From Chitinophaga agrisoli (lineage in GTDB: Bacteria > Bacteroidota > Bacteroidia > Chitinophagales > Chitinophagaceae), in assembly GCF_008386695.1 (NCBI RefSeq), contig NZ_VUOC01000004.1:1862327-1926326 (forward strand): DNA of 64,000 bases, in the 5' to 3' direction. Within the stretch, counting starts at the first letter, position 1. Each line of letters begins with the position of its first letter. The translations under genes were made by a program, and so were the position numbers. Of this stretch, positions 1-9,022 are shown piece after piece. Below the pieces are notes generated by a model that made no database searches, was not told the DNA's origin, and worked only from the letters and a program-made list of their open reading frames with translations.

Positions 1-928
1 CCCTGGCCTGGAACCAGTTTATCTTTTCGCTAAGCACCACCCGGTCTGCGGTGGCCTTGTCAAACTTGTCCTGTATGCCGGCATGTATACGCTGCCAGTC
101 CGGGTTGGTTGTTATCACCTCCCCTTCCTTATACAATTGCGGATCGATCATTTCCCGGGCGATAATATTATCGGTACGGTCATTGGCATAACTTTTTGTA
201 TTCATCAACAGATCTACCTTATCCGCATAACGCCGGAATAATGAGAACCCGTTATCGCTGGCGCTGTTGATATTGTTTCCCATCAACTGGATCCGCTCTT
301 TTGTCAGCTGTTCTTTTTCGGGCAGATGATATACATACCCATTTACGTATTCCCGGGTAATGGCAGCGGCTGTTTGCCTGTCATCCAATGCTCCGGCGAT
401 CTGGATCATCCGGGGCATTACATCGTATTGCCTGATACCTTTATTGAATTTACTGAGGAATCTATAATACTGCCGTGATGTATCCATTGCCTCCGTTGCC
501 AGCAATAGAAAAGCCTCTTCGCTCATGGCGCCGGCGCCTGCATGTACCAGCCTGCCAGACGGATCAAAGAACAGGAAGGCGGGGAAGGTATTTATGTGAT
601 GATCGTTGCGGATGCTATTGGCTATACTGTACCGCCCTTTAACGGCCGCATCGTCAAACTGTGTAGTATCCACCTGTACCCTGGCTGCAATAAAATGGGC
701 GTTTACCAGATCGCCTGCCTGTTGCCTGCCAAAGATGAGTTTATCCCTTAACCTGCTGGTAGCCGCTTTGTAGCAATCCAGGAAGATGAAGCGGTTTTCC
801 GTACCGGCCTTTTCTTTTATGCCGTTCCAATCCAGCTCCTTTTCAAAATAAACGCCAGGCGTTCCCTGTGCTGCCAGTCTTTTTTGTGTAATGATCAGCG
901 CTAGCAGCAAAATGATAACATATCTCAT
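1..928 (-). CDS. Thioredoxin-fold secreted protein lacking CxxC (3' end outside window)
   Basis: About 309 codons are visible; the C-terminus lies beyond the window edge. The ATG at 928 opens a signal peptide (hydrophobic residues 4-14, likely cut near LAAQ). Residues about 35-150 have a thioredoxin-like pattern: FIFLDCYKAAT where DsbD-gamma/TlpA-like proteins have FxDxxAxWCxxC, then a cis-proline-like NTFPAFLFFDPSG. Only one Cys remains at the active-site position, so disulfide exchange is unlikely. The rest is helical and not recognised. It starts 23 bases after the SusD stop, so it is probably the third gene of the susC-susD operon and acts in the periplasm or outer membrane. Family membership is inferred from the fold pattern; the exact role is unknown. 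Confidence 0.75.
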   Translation of the reverse strand, partial: MRYVIILLLALIITQKRLAAQGTPGVYFEKELDWNGIKEKAGTENRFIFLDCYKAATSRLRDKLIFGRQQAGDLVNAHFIAARVQVDTTQFDDAAVKGRYSIANSIRNDHHINTFPAFLFFDPSGRLVHAGAGAMSEEAFLLLATEAMDTSRQYYRFLSKFNKGIRQYDVMPRMIQIAGALDDRQTAAAITREYVNGYVYHLPEKEQLTKERIQLMGNNINSASDNGFSLFRRYADKVDLLMNTKSYANDRTDNIIAREMIDPQLYKEGEVITTNPDWQRIHAGIQDKFDKATADRVVLSEKINWFQAR

Positions 929-951
929 ATTCCGGTTTTTTATAGGTTGTA

Positions 952-2418
952 TTAATACCCTGCGTTCTGTATAAAGTTGGGGCCCCGTTGTAATTCACTG
1001 GCAGGGATAGGATATTGTTGCGCGGTGGATTTCCAGGCGCCTCCTTTTTGCGGGGTGATGGTATGCATGCGCGTATCCACCATACCGGTCCGTTTCAGAT
1101 CCAACCAGCGGTGCCCCCATTCTGTAAATAGCTCCACCTGCCGCTCATGCAGGATGGCGGCCAGTAAGGCGTTCTTTTCCGGAGCGCCGTTATAACCGGG
1201 CAGGCCGGCACGGTGGCGGATCACATCCAGATCTGTGCCGGCGCCCTGGATATTATTTTGTTGCGCGCGGGCTTCCGCGCGGATCAGGTATTGTTCCGCC
1301 AGGCGGAGCACCATTACATATTCGAGTATGGTGGCGGCGGTAGTGGTGCTTAATTTGTATTTGTAAGGATAGTAGTAAGTGGCGGCGCCTATGTTCACGC
1401 TATCGATCCAGTTACCGCCAAACCGGCGCTGATCCCCCGCCTCAAAACTGTTTAACAGGTGGCTGCCCAGGTAAACGGGGAAAAGGCCATTGGGCCCTGT
1501 ATCCGGCAGCATAAATAACCTGGCATCCTGCGTATTTTGTCCGGTGCGAACGGGTTGCAACTGCCAGATAGCCTCCCGGCTCTCCTTCAGGAAGGTATTG
1601 TTCAAAGGCATGATATCATAGAGGCCGGTATTACTGATCACCGCGGTAGCTTGCTTTTCCGCATTTACATAGTCTCCGGTGTAGAGGTACACACGCGCCA
1701 GCAATGCGGTAGCAGCCCATTTATTAGGCCGTACCCGCTCTTCGGACGAGGGGGGATAGGGCGTTATCGCATCGGCCATCACGTAAGTATCTGCCAATAA
1801 TGATTGCGCCTCTTTCAGATCGGCAATGATCTGTTGATAGACCTTGTCCTTTGGCGTACGGGATAACAGGGCATTTACTGAATAATCCGTGCTTAATGCC
1901 AATGGCACATCTCCATACAGGTTAAGCAGGTAAAAGTAAAAGAAGGCGCGGAGGAACCTGGCCTCTCCTGACAACTGTTGTTTCACTGCCTGTGTAAGAC
2001 CGGTAGCAGCAGACAATCCTTCTACGGCAGCATTTGTAGTAAAGACCAAAGGATAGATGATCTTCCAGAAATCTGTATTGCCGGTATTGATATTGGTCAA
2101 TGCATTCCGGTAATAGGCAATATAGACCGGATCCGTAGACGCGCCATACAAGGAGAGCTCGTCTGCAGACAATGCAGGGAACAATGATAACGCAGTAATA
2201 CCATCTGCCGTTATGCCTTTCTGGCTCATGGCCGTGTAAATACTGTTTAATACGGCTGCGGCGGTCGCATTATCGTTATATACATTCTCCCCGTTTATAC
2301 TGGTCACCGGCGCATCTGCCTCTACAAGCTTAGTACAGGCGCTATGCAGCACGCACAGGCAAACCAGCAGTAACGCCCCCTTGATATAGCGGATATTTAT
2401 TGCATTCATGATCTTCAT
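952..2418 (-). CDS. SusD/RagB family nutrient-binding outer-membrane lipoprotein
   Basis: A 488-residue protein of normal length for SusD/RagB. It has a lipoprotein signal peptide ending in LHSAC (Cys about 28). SusD features include an N-terminal helical TPR-like part (RFLRAFFYFYLLNLYGDVPL, residues about 152-171), the LARVYLYTGDY helix pair, and the C-terminal ERQVELFTEWGHRWLDLKRTG block, ending in the usual N-G-Y. SusD proteins form the lid of the SusC channel and capture glycans or other oligomers at the cell surface. It begins 11 bases after the SusC stop, so the two are co-transcribed. The substrate cannot be read from the sequence. Confidence 0.96.
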   Translation of the reverse strand: MKIMNAINIRYIKGALLLVCLCVLHSACTKLVEADAPVTSINGENVYNDNATAAAVLNSIYTAMSQKGITADGITALSLFPALSADELSLYGASTDPVYIAYYRNALTNINTGNTDFWKIIYPLVFTTNAAVEGLSAATGLTQAVKQQLSGEARFLRAFFYFYLLNLYGDVPLALSTDYSVNALLSRTPKDKVYQQIIADLKEAQSLLADTYVMADAITPYPPSSEERVRPNKWAATALLARVYLYTGDYVNAEKQATAVISNTGLYDIMPLNNTFLKESREAIWQLQPVRTGQNTQDARLFMLPDTGPNGLFPVYLGSHLLNSFEAGDQRRFGGNWIDSVNIGAATYYYPYKYKLSTTTAATILEYVMVLRLAEQYLIRAEARAQQNNIQGAGTDLDVIRHRAGLPGYNGAPEKNALLAAILHERQVELFTEWGHRWLDLKRTGMVDTRMHTITPQKGGAWKSTAQQYPIPASELQRGPNFIQNAGY

Positions 2419-2429
2419 TTTTCCTGTTG

Positions 2430-5400
2430 TTAAAACCCTATTTGTATACCGGATGTGAGCATCTTTAAAGGCGGCAGGCTGGCATTTCCTGTTTCAGGGT
2501 CCAATCCATAAAAGCTGGTGATGGTCAGGAGGTTTTGCGCCTGCAGGTACACCCTGCAGTTTTGCAGGCGCAGCTTTTGTTTCCATGACATAGGCAGCTG
2601 CCATGACAAGGAAAAATTCTTGAGCCGGATAAAGGAGGCATCTGCATAGGCCGCATCCGAATCAAGGATGTTAAAGAAAGCGCCTACAATGCTGGCATCT
2701 GCATTATAGCGCTGGTTAGGCGTTATATCGCCGGGCTTTTGCCAGCGCTCCAGTAGTGATGTTGGCTGGTTCACCTGCATGATACCCGGCAGGTTCCCAT
2801 ACCGGTAATGCTGCTTTTGCTGTTTTACGAACTGGAACAGGATATCCAGCTCAAATCCTTTATACTGTACCGTATTCTGAAAACCGCCGTACAGGGTAGG
2901 ATCCGTGTTGATAAAAACGGTACGGTCATTTAAAAAATCAGGATTGGAGGTGGGGTTACCTTTTGCGTCTGCAAACTGGTATACGCCTGTTGCGGGATCT
3001 ACTCCTGTAAAATGGTATGTTTTGGTAAGCCTGACCGGTTGTCCCGGCACCAATAAGCTGGCATATGTGGAGGTAGCCAGGTTGGGAAAGTCCACCAGTT
3101 GATTGCTGGGCACTGTGAGATTAATATTGGTGGTCCAGGTAAACAGCCTGGTCTTTACATTGACGGTATTGAGCGTAAGTTCCCAGTTGCGGTTCTGTAC
3201 AATAGCGGGGAAATTCCTGTTCACGGTGAAAAACCCTGTCACTATCGGCAATCCGTACGCCAGTAGCTGATTATAAGAGCGGTTATTGATATAGGTGGCC
3301 GTTAGTAATAAGCGGTCTTTCAAAAAGCCCAGTTCTATCCCGCTCTGCCATTTACGCGTTTCTTCCCAGCCCAGGTAAGGATTGGGCAGGCCGGCCGGCT
3401 GCAGGGCCGTGGCGCCCTGGTAAGGCGTGCCAATACCAAAGGGAATGGTATACCTGTTCAGGAAGCGGTAATCGCCCACCTGGTCACTGCCGGTTGTACC
3501 GTAACTGGCTTTTATTTTTCCGAAACTGAGAATGGGCAGCAGTTTTTGAACGGCCGTTTCATTTGAGAAGATCCAGGCAGCGCCGGCCGCCCCAAAATTG
3601 TGGAACTGGTTGCTCCTGCCAAAGCGGCTGCTGCCATCCCTGCGGGCTGATAAGTTCATCAGGTATTTATCCTGCCAGTTATAGCTGATACGGCTAAATA
3701 GCGCATTGTATTTGTATTTTGTTGCGATGGTGGGGAATGGCGCCGTTATGCTGGTGGCTGCTTTTATATCTTCCAGCACCAGATCGCTGTTAAACCCGGT
3801 GGCTGATAAGCGCACGCCATTGCTCCTGGTTTGTTGTATGGTAGTGCCCAATAAGGCATCCAGTATGCCTTTGCCGATCTTATGTTTAAATGTAGCCTGG
3901 GGCTCGATAATGAATGTGTTGACAGAGTTATCACTGAACTGTGCTGCCCGTAAGGTATAAGGCCAGTTCTCCGGCGGTGTGGAGATCAGCGGTTGTGTGC
4001 CGGTCTCCTTTGCCTGCAGGCTGTTGTATCCCAGGCTGGTCTTTATTTCCACGGATGGCAGCAGCTGGTAGCCTATTGTTAGATTGCCTAATAAATTCTT
4101 TGTGTTGACCTTGTACTTGTTATACAGGTTGGCAATGGGATTACCCATCGCTATCCAGGTGGTGTTGCCGACGTTGGGCGCCCAGTTGATGCTGCCGTCC
4201 GGGTTATAGGGTTCCGGCGCATTGGGCGCCAGGGTAATAGCGGCTGTGGTAAAATCTGTGCCGGTGAGGTTATTATAATCCCCCAGGTAGTTACCGGAGA
4301 ACTGCAGTTTTAGCTTTTCATCTGCCGAGGCATGATTGATATTAAAATGCACAGAACCTTTCTGATCTGAAAAGCTGCCGGGGAAAACAGTGGTTTCCCG
4401 GTGATAGCCTAAGCCGATCAGGAATTGTGTATGGTCGTTCCCCCCGGAAACTGATGCTTTTACATCTGTATAATGTGCCGTGCCGCCTATCAGCTGCTTT
4501 TGCCAATCGGTATTCCGGGTGGTATCCCATACCATGAGGTCAGGCGCGTATACAAATGGAAAGGCAGCTGCGGGGTCTACGGAAGGTTGTAACCCATCAT
4601 TCTTCAACGCCTCCTTGCGCATGGCCACATATTGCCGGGTATCCATCAGCGGCAATTGATTGGTGACCCTGCCCCAGCCCTGCTGCATATTAAGATCGAT
4701 CTTTGTTTTACCTGCCTTTCCTTTTTTGGTGGTAATGAGTATAGCACCGTTGGCAGCCCGTGAGCCATAGATGGCCGTAGCGTCTGCATCCTTTAATATA
4801 TCAATACTTTCGATATCAGAAGGATTGATAAAACTAAGCGGGTTGCCATTGCCGGGGGCTACGCCGTCCACTACCATACCGCCGGATTCTCCTAACACAC
4901 TGCCCCAGGTAGGCAATAGCTGGGAGGCATAGGGGATCCCATCGATCACATACAAGGGATCATTACCGGAGCTGATGCTATTTGTACCTTGTAAACGCAC
5001 CGTTACACCACCGCCTGGCAGGCCGGTGCTTTGCGTGATAAATAAACCGGGCACCCTGCCCTGTAATGCCAGCAATGGGTTACTGACCGGCTGTTTTGCG
5101 ATATCCTCCCCTTTTACGGAGCCCACATTGCCGATGAGCCGCCGTTTGGTAGTGGCGCCGTAAGCGATGATCACCGTCTCGTCCAGGTCATTCACCACTA
5201 CATTCAATTGTGCCATGATATGGCGGCCTTTTACCGGCAGCTCCCGTGTTTCGTACCCCACGGAACGGATGATCAGCACATCGCTATTAGTAACCCTTGG
5301 TAAAATGAATTTGCCATCCACATCTGTAATAGCGCCATGCAGCGTGCCTTTTACCTGTATACTGGCGCCTACCAGCGGCGCGCCTACCGCATCCGTTACT

Positions 5401-5801
5401 TTGCCTGCAATGGTCAGGGTATTGGCGGCAGTATCGCCCCTGGAGTTGTTATCATTTTCTTTACCTGCGCTGGGGCTTATGGAGATATAGTTGCCATTAT
5501 AGACCCATAGGAAACCCCGTTTATCCAGCAGGTAATGTAACACATCTTCCAGCTTAGTATTCCTGAAATCAACATCCACTTTCTGTTTATCATCCAGTGC
5601 GCGGTTGTTATATACGATCGCCATTTTTGTTTGCTGGTAAATGGCTTTAAATACGGCTGACAATGTAATATTGTTAGCAGTAAGCGTAAAGGCGGCGTCG
5701 CCCTGCTCCGCCTTTGCCTGTAATGAGAACAATAAGGTACAGGTCATCATTACAAGTACAGAAAGCGCACGGCAGTGGCTTTGCAGACTTATCCCGTTCA
5801 T
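2430..5801 (-). CDS. SusC/RagA family TonB-dependent transducer with STN domain
   Basis: This 1123-residue outer-membrane importer has, in order, a signal peptide (about 1-31, LQAKA), a secretin/TonB short N-terminal (STN) domain at about 37-115, a carboxypeptidase-regulatory-like domain at about 128-213, a TonB plug at about 215-345 (GRVPGLFI, then IRLQG- and DPLYVIDG-like blocks, IYGSRAANGAILITTKKG) and a beta-barrel ending in an aromatic residue. An STN domain marks transducers that signal to a FecR anti-sigma factor, and sigma/FecR genes lie just upstream on the other strand. It probably both imports the SusD-bound ligand and reports its presence. It is the first gene of the susC-susD-thioredoxin operon. 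Confidence 0.97.
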   Translation of the reverse strand: MNGISLQSHCRALSVLVMMTCTLLFSLQAKAEQGDAAFTLTANNITLSAVFKAIYQQTKMAIVYNNRALDDKQKVDVDFRNTKLEDVLHYLLDKRGFLWVYNGNYISISPSAGKENDNNSRGDTAANTLTIAGKVTDAVGAPLVGASIQVKGTLHGAITDVDGKFILPRVTNSDVLIIRSVGYETRELPVKGRHIMAQLNVVVNDLDETVIIAYGATTKRRLIGNVGSVKGEDIAKQPVSNPLLALQGRVPGLFITQSTGLPGGGVTVRLQGTNSISSGNDPLYVIDGIPYASQLLPTWGSVLGESGGMVVDGVAPGNGNPLSFINPSDIESIDILKDADATAIYGSRAANGAILITTKKGKAGKTKIDLNMQQGWGRVTNQLPLMDTRQYVAMRKEALKNDGLQPSVDPAAAFPFVYAPDLMVWDTTRNTDWQKQLIGGTAHYTDVKASVSGGNDHTQFLIGLGYHRETTVFPGSFSDQKGSVHFNINHASADEKLKLQFSGNYLGDYNNLTGTDFTTAAITLAPNAPEPYNPDGSINWAPNVGNTTWIAMGNPIANLYNKYKVNTKNLLGNLTIGYQLLPSVEIKTSLGYNSLQAKETGTQPLISTPPENWPYTLRAAQFSDNSVNTFIIEPQATFKHKIGKGILDALLGTTIQQTRSNGVRLSATGFNSDLVLEDIKAATSITAPFPTIATKYKYNALFSRISYNWQDKYLMNLSARRDGSSRFGRSNQFHNFGAAGAAWIFSNETAVQKLLPILSFGKIKASYGTTGSDQVGDYRFLNRYTIPFGIGTPYQGATALQPAGLPNPYLGWEETRKWQSGIELGFLKDRLLLTATYINNRSYNQLLAYGLPIVTGFFTVNRNFPAIVQNRNWELTLNTVNVKTRLFTWTTNINLTVPSNQLVDFPNLATSTYASLLVPGQPVRLTKTYHFTGVDPATGVYQFADAKGNPTSNPDFLNDRTVFINTDPTLYGGFQNTVQYKGFELDILFQFVKQQKQHYRYGNLPGIMQVNQPTSLLERWQKPGDITPNQRYNADASIVGAFFNILDSDAAYADASFIRLKNFSLSWQLPMSWKQKLRLQNCRVYLQAQNLLTITSFYGLDPETGNASLPPLKMLTSGIQIGF

Positions 5802-5910
5802 GGTACGGTTGGTTTAATTATACAAAACAGATGTTGGCTGAATTCCTATTTCACCCGTTGGGCAGGATGATACTTCCCTTAGTTTTCTTCAAAGCATTAC
5901 AGGTATAATA

Positions 5911-5917
5911 AAGTTCC
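5911..5917 (-). promoter_or_regulatory. Candidate ECF-type -35 box upstream of SusC
   Basis: Read on the minus strand, this is GGAACTT, which matches the -35 consensus of many ECF sigma factors. It lies about 110 bases before the SusC ATG, in the intergenic region between divergent susC and the ECF sigma gene. No clear -10 element can be assigned. The remainder of 5802-6135 shows only the sigma-gene promoter element and AT-rich DNA. Confidence 0.25.
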
Positions 5918-6015
5918 CCTCACAGCTAGCGGGCCTGCTACGTATACAAGACAGATTTTAAAATACGGCTGGACTATATGTGATAACAATTTCTTAATAT
6001 TTTTTTAAAATGCGC

Positions 6016-6023
6016 TACATTTG
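6016..6023 (+). promoter_or_regulatory. Candidate -7 element (TACATTTG) for the ECF sigma gene
   Basis: This is a perfect match to the Bacteroidota housekeeping -7 consensus TAnnTTTG, 112 bases upstream of the ECF sigma ATG and preceded by an AT-rich tract. No convincing TTG is found at the -33 position, so the promoter call rests on one element. Confidence 0.45.
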
Positions 6024-6135
6024 GGTCGCTGCCCACGCAGCTGTCATGTGCAATAAAGACCAATATTTTGTAAGGGACATACCTGTAAACCTCCATTGCG
6101 CCCGCACTTAAGCAAAAGAACTAAAATCATCCGCA

Positions 6136-6678
6136 ATGCCATCCGTTACCGATAGCGTATTGTTGCAACATCTAAAAGCCGGTGACAGCCAGGCATTTGA
6201 AACCTGTTTTAAGTTGTACCGGAAAGACCTGATGACGACCGCCCTGGCCATTCTGCAAAATGAGGCCGACGCCAAAGACCTGGTACAGGAATTCTTTATA
6301 GACTTCTGGGAAAAACAGCTGTATAAACATATTGACAGCTCGCTGAAAGGTTTCCTGATACTTGCTATTAAAAACCGCTGCATCAATCAACTCAGTAAAA
6401 ATGATACCCGGCGCAGACGGCTGGAACAGCTTTTCCAGCAAACACAGGGAGCCGTATTGCCCGATAACCGGCTGGAACAGCAGGAACAGCAGCAGGCGCT
6501 GAGCAGCGCCCTGCAGCAGCTGCTGCCCGCACAAACCCTGAAGGTGGTGCAGCTGGCTTATCTCGACGGTAAGAACCGGAAAGAGATCGCTATAGCCACC
6601 GGCACCAGCCCCAATACCATCCGCAACCAGCTGGTAAGCGCACTGAAGCTGCTCCGTAAAAATTTTAAACGCCAGTAG
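6136..6678 (+). CDS. ECF RNA polymerase sigma factor (sigma-70 family)
   Basis: A 180-residue protein with sigma region 2 at about 20-85 (DAKDLVQEFFIDFWEK, the core-binding and -10 recognition part) and region 4 at about 125-175, with a helix-turn-helix (NRKEIAIATGTSPNTIRNQL) for -35 recognition. Regions 1 and 3 are missing, as in ECF sigmas. It sits 30 bases before a FecR anti-sigma gene and diverges from a SusC transducer with an STN domain. By analogy with FecA/FecR/FecI it should direct transcription of the susC operon when ligand is bound. A Gln-rich linker joins the two domains. Confidence 0.95.
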   Translation: MPSVTDSVLLQHLKAGDSQAFETCFKLYRKDLMTTALAILQNEADAKDLVQEFFIDFWEKQLYKHIDSSLKGFLILAIKNRCINQLSKNDTRRRRLEQLFQQTQGAVLPDNRLEQQEQQQALSSALQQLLPAQTLKVVQLAYLDGKNRKEIAIATGTSPNTIRNQLVSALKLLRKNFKRQ

Positions 6679-6708
6679 TCCAGCCTGCCATTAAAAACTG
6701 TCTTGTTT

Positions 6709-7851
6709 ATGAATCCACCAGATATGTCATCATATAAAGACCGGGAGATCCTATTTCAACGGATGATCGAAAAGCTCAGCGGTTCCATCAGCGAAGGGGA
6801 CGAGCAGGCGCTTGATCGTCTCATCCAAACAGATGAGGCGGTGAAGCAGCTATGGCGCCATCTGCAGCAATCATTTCATACGGGGGATCTACAGGATAAA
6901 ATGGCCAGGTTTGAAGATGATGATTATTGGAAACCAATGCCCGTTACGCACCCAGGCGGCCGTTCTCATAAGCGGGCTTTTATGCTAAAGGCAGCCGCTA
7001 TACTGGCCGGGGTATCTGTTGGCGGTTACCTGCTGTTCCTCCTACTATCTACCCGGATTGGCAGGGTGTCTGCCCCGCCTGCCGCGGAAATACAGCTGCA
7101 GCTGGCAAACGGGCAAACCATCGGTCTTTCCCGGCAGGGGACTGTTAAGGCTAAGGGCGTGACGCTTTTCAGCACATCTGAAAGCCTGTCTTATGCCGGG
7201 AGCACGGATGCCGGCGGTATCAATACGCTTAAAGTGCCTTTTGGCCACGATTATAAGATCAGCTTATCAGACGGTACGGAGATATGGCTGAATGCCGCTA
7301 CGCAGCTGCAGTTCCCTTTCCGTTTTACAGGCAGTACGCGCGAAATTACCCTGGACGGCGAAGCGTATCTGCAGGTGGCCGGCGATGCAACCCACCCTTT
7401 TATTGTACATACCCATAGCGGTACCATACGGGTGCTGGGCACGGCGTTTAACATTAATTCCTATGAAAAGGGAATGATAAGGGTGTCGCTGGTCAGCGGT
7501 GCGGTAAAAGTGCAGGCAGCCGGCAGGGAGGTGCAATTAAGCCCGGGCCAGGAAGCGGCTTGCCAGCCTGGCGCAGATAGGATCACGGTGCAACCGTTTG
7601 AAGCAGATCACCGGCTTAGCTGGCGGGAAGGCATCTATTATTTTGACAATGCGCCCATCCAGGAGCTCTCCGGTTTTTTTCAGCGATGGTATGGGCTGTC
7701 TGTTACCATAGACAATGCTGGCGTAGGAGCTGAGCGGTTCTCCGGCATCCTCAACCGCCGGCAGCCCGTTGAGGAGTTTATGAAGGCGTTAAAAGCGACC
7801 ACTGAATTGGATTATTTTTTTGACAAAGACAGCGTGTTACATATTAAATAG
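6709..7851 (+). CDS. FecR-type anti-sigma factor with DUF4974 domain
   Basis: The ATG at 6709 is preferred over an upstream in-frame TTG at 6703, giving 380 residues. The cytoplasmic N-terminus (about 10-60) carries the sigma-binding helices. One transmembrane helix follows (about 94-113), then a periplasmic FecR domain (about 180-275; SDGTEIWLNAATQLQFP and GEAYLQVA motifs) and a C-terminal DUF4974 domain (about 308-380), which resembles STN domains. It lies directly behind the ECF sigma gene and is presumed to hold and then release that sigma in response to the SusC transducer. Length and domain order are normal for the family. Confidence 0.95.
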   Translation: MNPPDMSSYKDREILFQRMIEKLSGSISEGDEQALDRLIQTDEAVKQLWRHLQQSFHTGDLQDKMARFEDDDYWKPMPVTHPGGRSHKRAFMLKAAAILAGVSVGGYLLFLLLSTRIGRVSAPPAAEIQLQLANGQTIGLSRQGTVKAKGVTLFSTSESLSYAGSTDAGGINTLKVPFGHDYKISLSDGTEIWLNAATQLQFPFRFTGSTREITLDGEAYLQVAGDATHPFIVHTHSGTIRVLGTAFNINSYEKGMIRVSLVSGAVKVQAAGREVQLSPGQEAACQPGADRITVQPFEADHRLSWREGIYYFDNAPIQELSGFFQRWYGLSVTIDNAGVGAERFSGILNRRQPVEEFMKALKATTELDYFFDKDSVLHIK

Positions 7852-7986
7852 GATTTTCCCCTCCCAGATATTCACAGATGTTAACTCCGGCAGCCGCTTT
7901 ACAGCGGCTGCTTTTTTACCCCAAATGACAATCAAAATGTTCCTAAATGATAACAACATTTTGCGCATACTATCTTACATTCGGAT

Positions 7987-8454
7987 ATGCTCAAAAGAAC
8001 CATTCCCTCCGTTGTTGCACTCCTGTTGGTAGTGCTGTTCTTGTATACCGGTATCAGTAAGCTGATGGAATACACCGTATTTAAAGAACAGATAAGCGAG
8101 TCGCCCATATTGGCGCCCATTGCTCCCTTTGTTGCCTGGGCATTGCCCCTCGCCGAATTCATTGTAGCCATTCTGTTATTCCTTCCGCAGTGGCGATTGT
8201 GGGGCCTATATGCCTCTTTTGTAATGATGCTGGCATTTACCGGTTATGTACTCGCCATCCTGAGCTTTAGCGAAGAGCTGCCTTGCAGCTGCGGTGGCGT
8301 GCTGCAGGAAATGAGCTGGCAACAACACCTGGTCTTTAACATCGTATTCACTATTTTAGCGTTGGTAGCCGCATTGATGGAAAGAAAGCGGCGCCGTGCG
8401 AAACATGATAACGATGATGCGGCCAATGCGGCGTTCCATCCGGGACATGCGTGA
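7987..8454 (+). CDS. MauE/DoxX family redox-associated membrane protein
   Basis: A 155-residue protein with four predicted membrane helices at about 7-25, 45-66, 72-93 and 112-130, and a basic C-terminal tail. The TGxSKL start of helix 1 and a CSCGG motif (Cys 100 and 102) between helices 3 and 4 are typical of the MauE/DoxX-like group found in Bacteroidota. Members are linked to redox or disulfide chemistry at the inner membrane, but the substrate is not known. It is separated from the FecR gene by 135 bases and may be transcribed alone. An imperfect -7 element (TACATTCG) ends only a few bases before the ATG. Confidence 0.85.
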   Translation: MLKRTIPSVVALLLVVLFLYTGISKLMEYTVFKEQISESPILAPIAPFVAWALPLAEFIVAILLFLPQWRLWGLYASFVMMLAFTGYVLAILSFSEELPCSCGGVLQEMSWQQHLVFNIVFTILALVAALMERKRRRAKHDNDDAANAAFHPGHA

Positions 8455-8659
8455 TGGCATACCAGCACCTTAATGCCAGTTTTTAGACATCCGTTATGTC
8501 AATACGTTTATTACGTTGCGTTAACTGCTGGTTAATAGCCATACACGTCCAATAATTAATATTCCCTTCACACAGCCGCTAACCGCCTACAGTTGCGGGC
8601 CACAAGGCCCCTATCACGCCTATACGGTTGTCATGCTAAAAAAGTTTAGCCGTTTGGTT

Positions 8660-8691
8660 TTGGAAGGGATCATCTTTCTGACATATCTTTG
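8660..8691 (+). promoter_or_regulatory. Strong Bacteroidota promoter (TTG-N21-TATCTTTG)
   Basis: TTG at 8660-8662 and TATCTTTG at 8684-8691 are separated by 21 bases, fitting the -33/-7 consensus. The predicted start site is near 8698, over 320 bases before the next gene at 9023. Confidence 0.7.
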
Positions 8692-9022
8692 CAGTGTCAA
8701 TACGACAACATAGATTTCGTATTGTTGTAATCTTTATCAACCCCTATCTGGAATTCCACATCCAACCATTCATCCTACCGTGGCATCCAGGTACCGACCG
8801 TCTCCATAAAATACTTATGCCAATGCAGCAGCCTGCCCACTGCTGAATAGTTCCGCTGCTACGGTTTGCCTATGCAATGGAGTTACTTCAAATTGACCAT
8901 CTCTTTAAACCATTACCAGGCAGGTATACCAACCATACTATGGCTGTTCCGCAGTTGCATATGACTGTGTATTCCTGGCATCTCTCAACCTAACCATTTT
9001 TAATTTTAAAACAACTAAAGCT
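8692..9022 (+). other. Long 5' leader with a start-site hairpin
   Basis: This roughly 325-base untranslated stretch lies between the strong promoter and the FecR-like lipoprotein gene. Near its 5' end, CAATACGA (8698-8705) pairs perfectly with TCGTATTG (8717-8724), and an overlapping ACAACA/TGTTGT pairing offers an alternative fold. Short upstream reading frames exist (for example 8872-8964, 30 codons), but none has convincing support. The segment upstream of the promoter (8455-8659) shows nothing recognisable. Confidence 0.4.

Noticed and set aside
8872-8964. A 30-codon upstream frame in the long leader
   Set aside because: It has no clear ribosome-binding context, no known motif and no evidence beyond an ATG; noted only as part of the leader.
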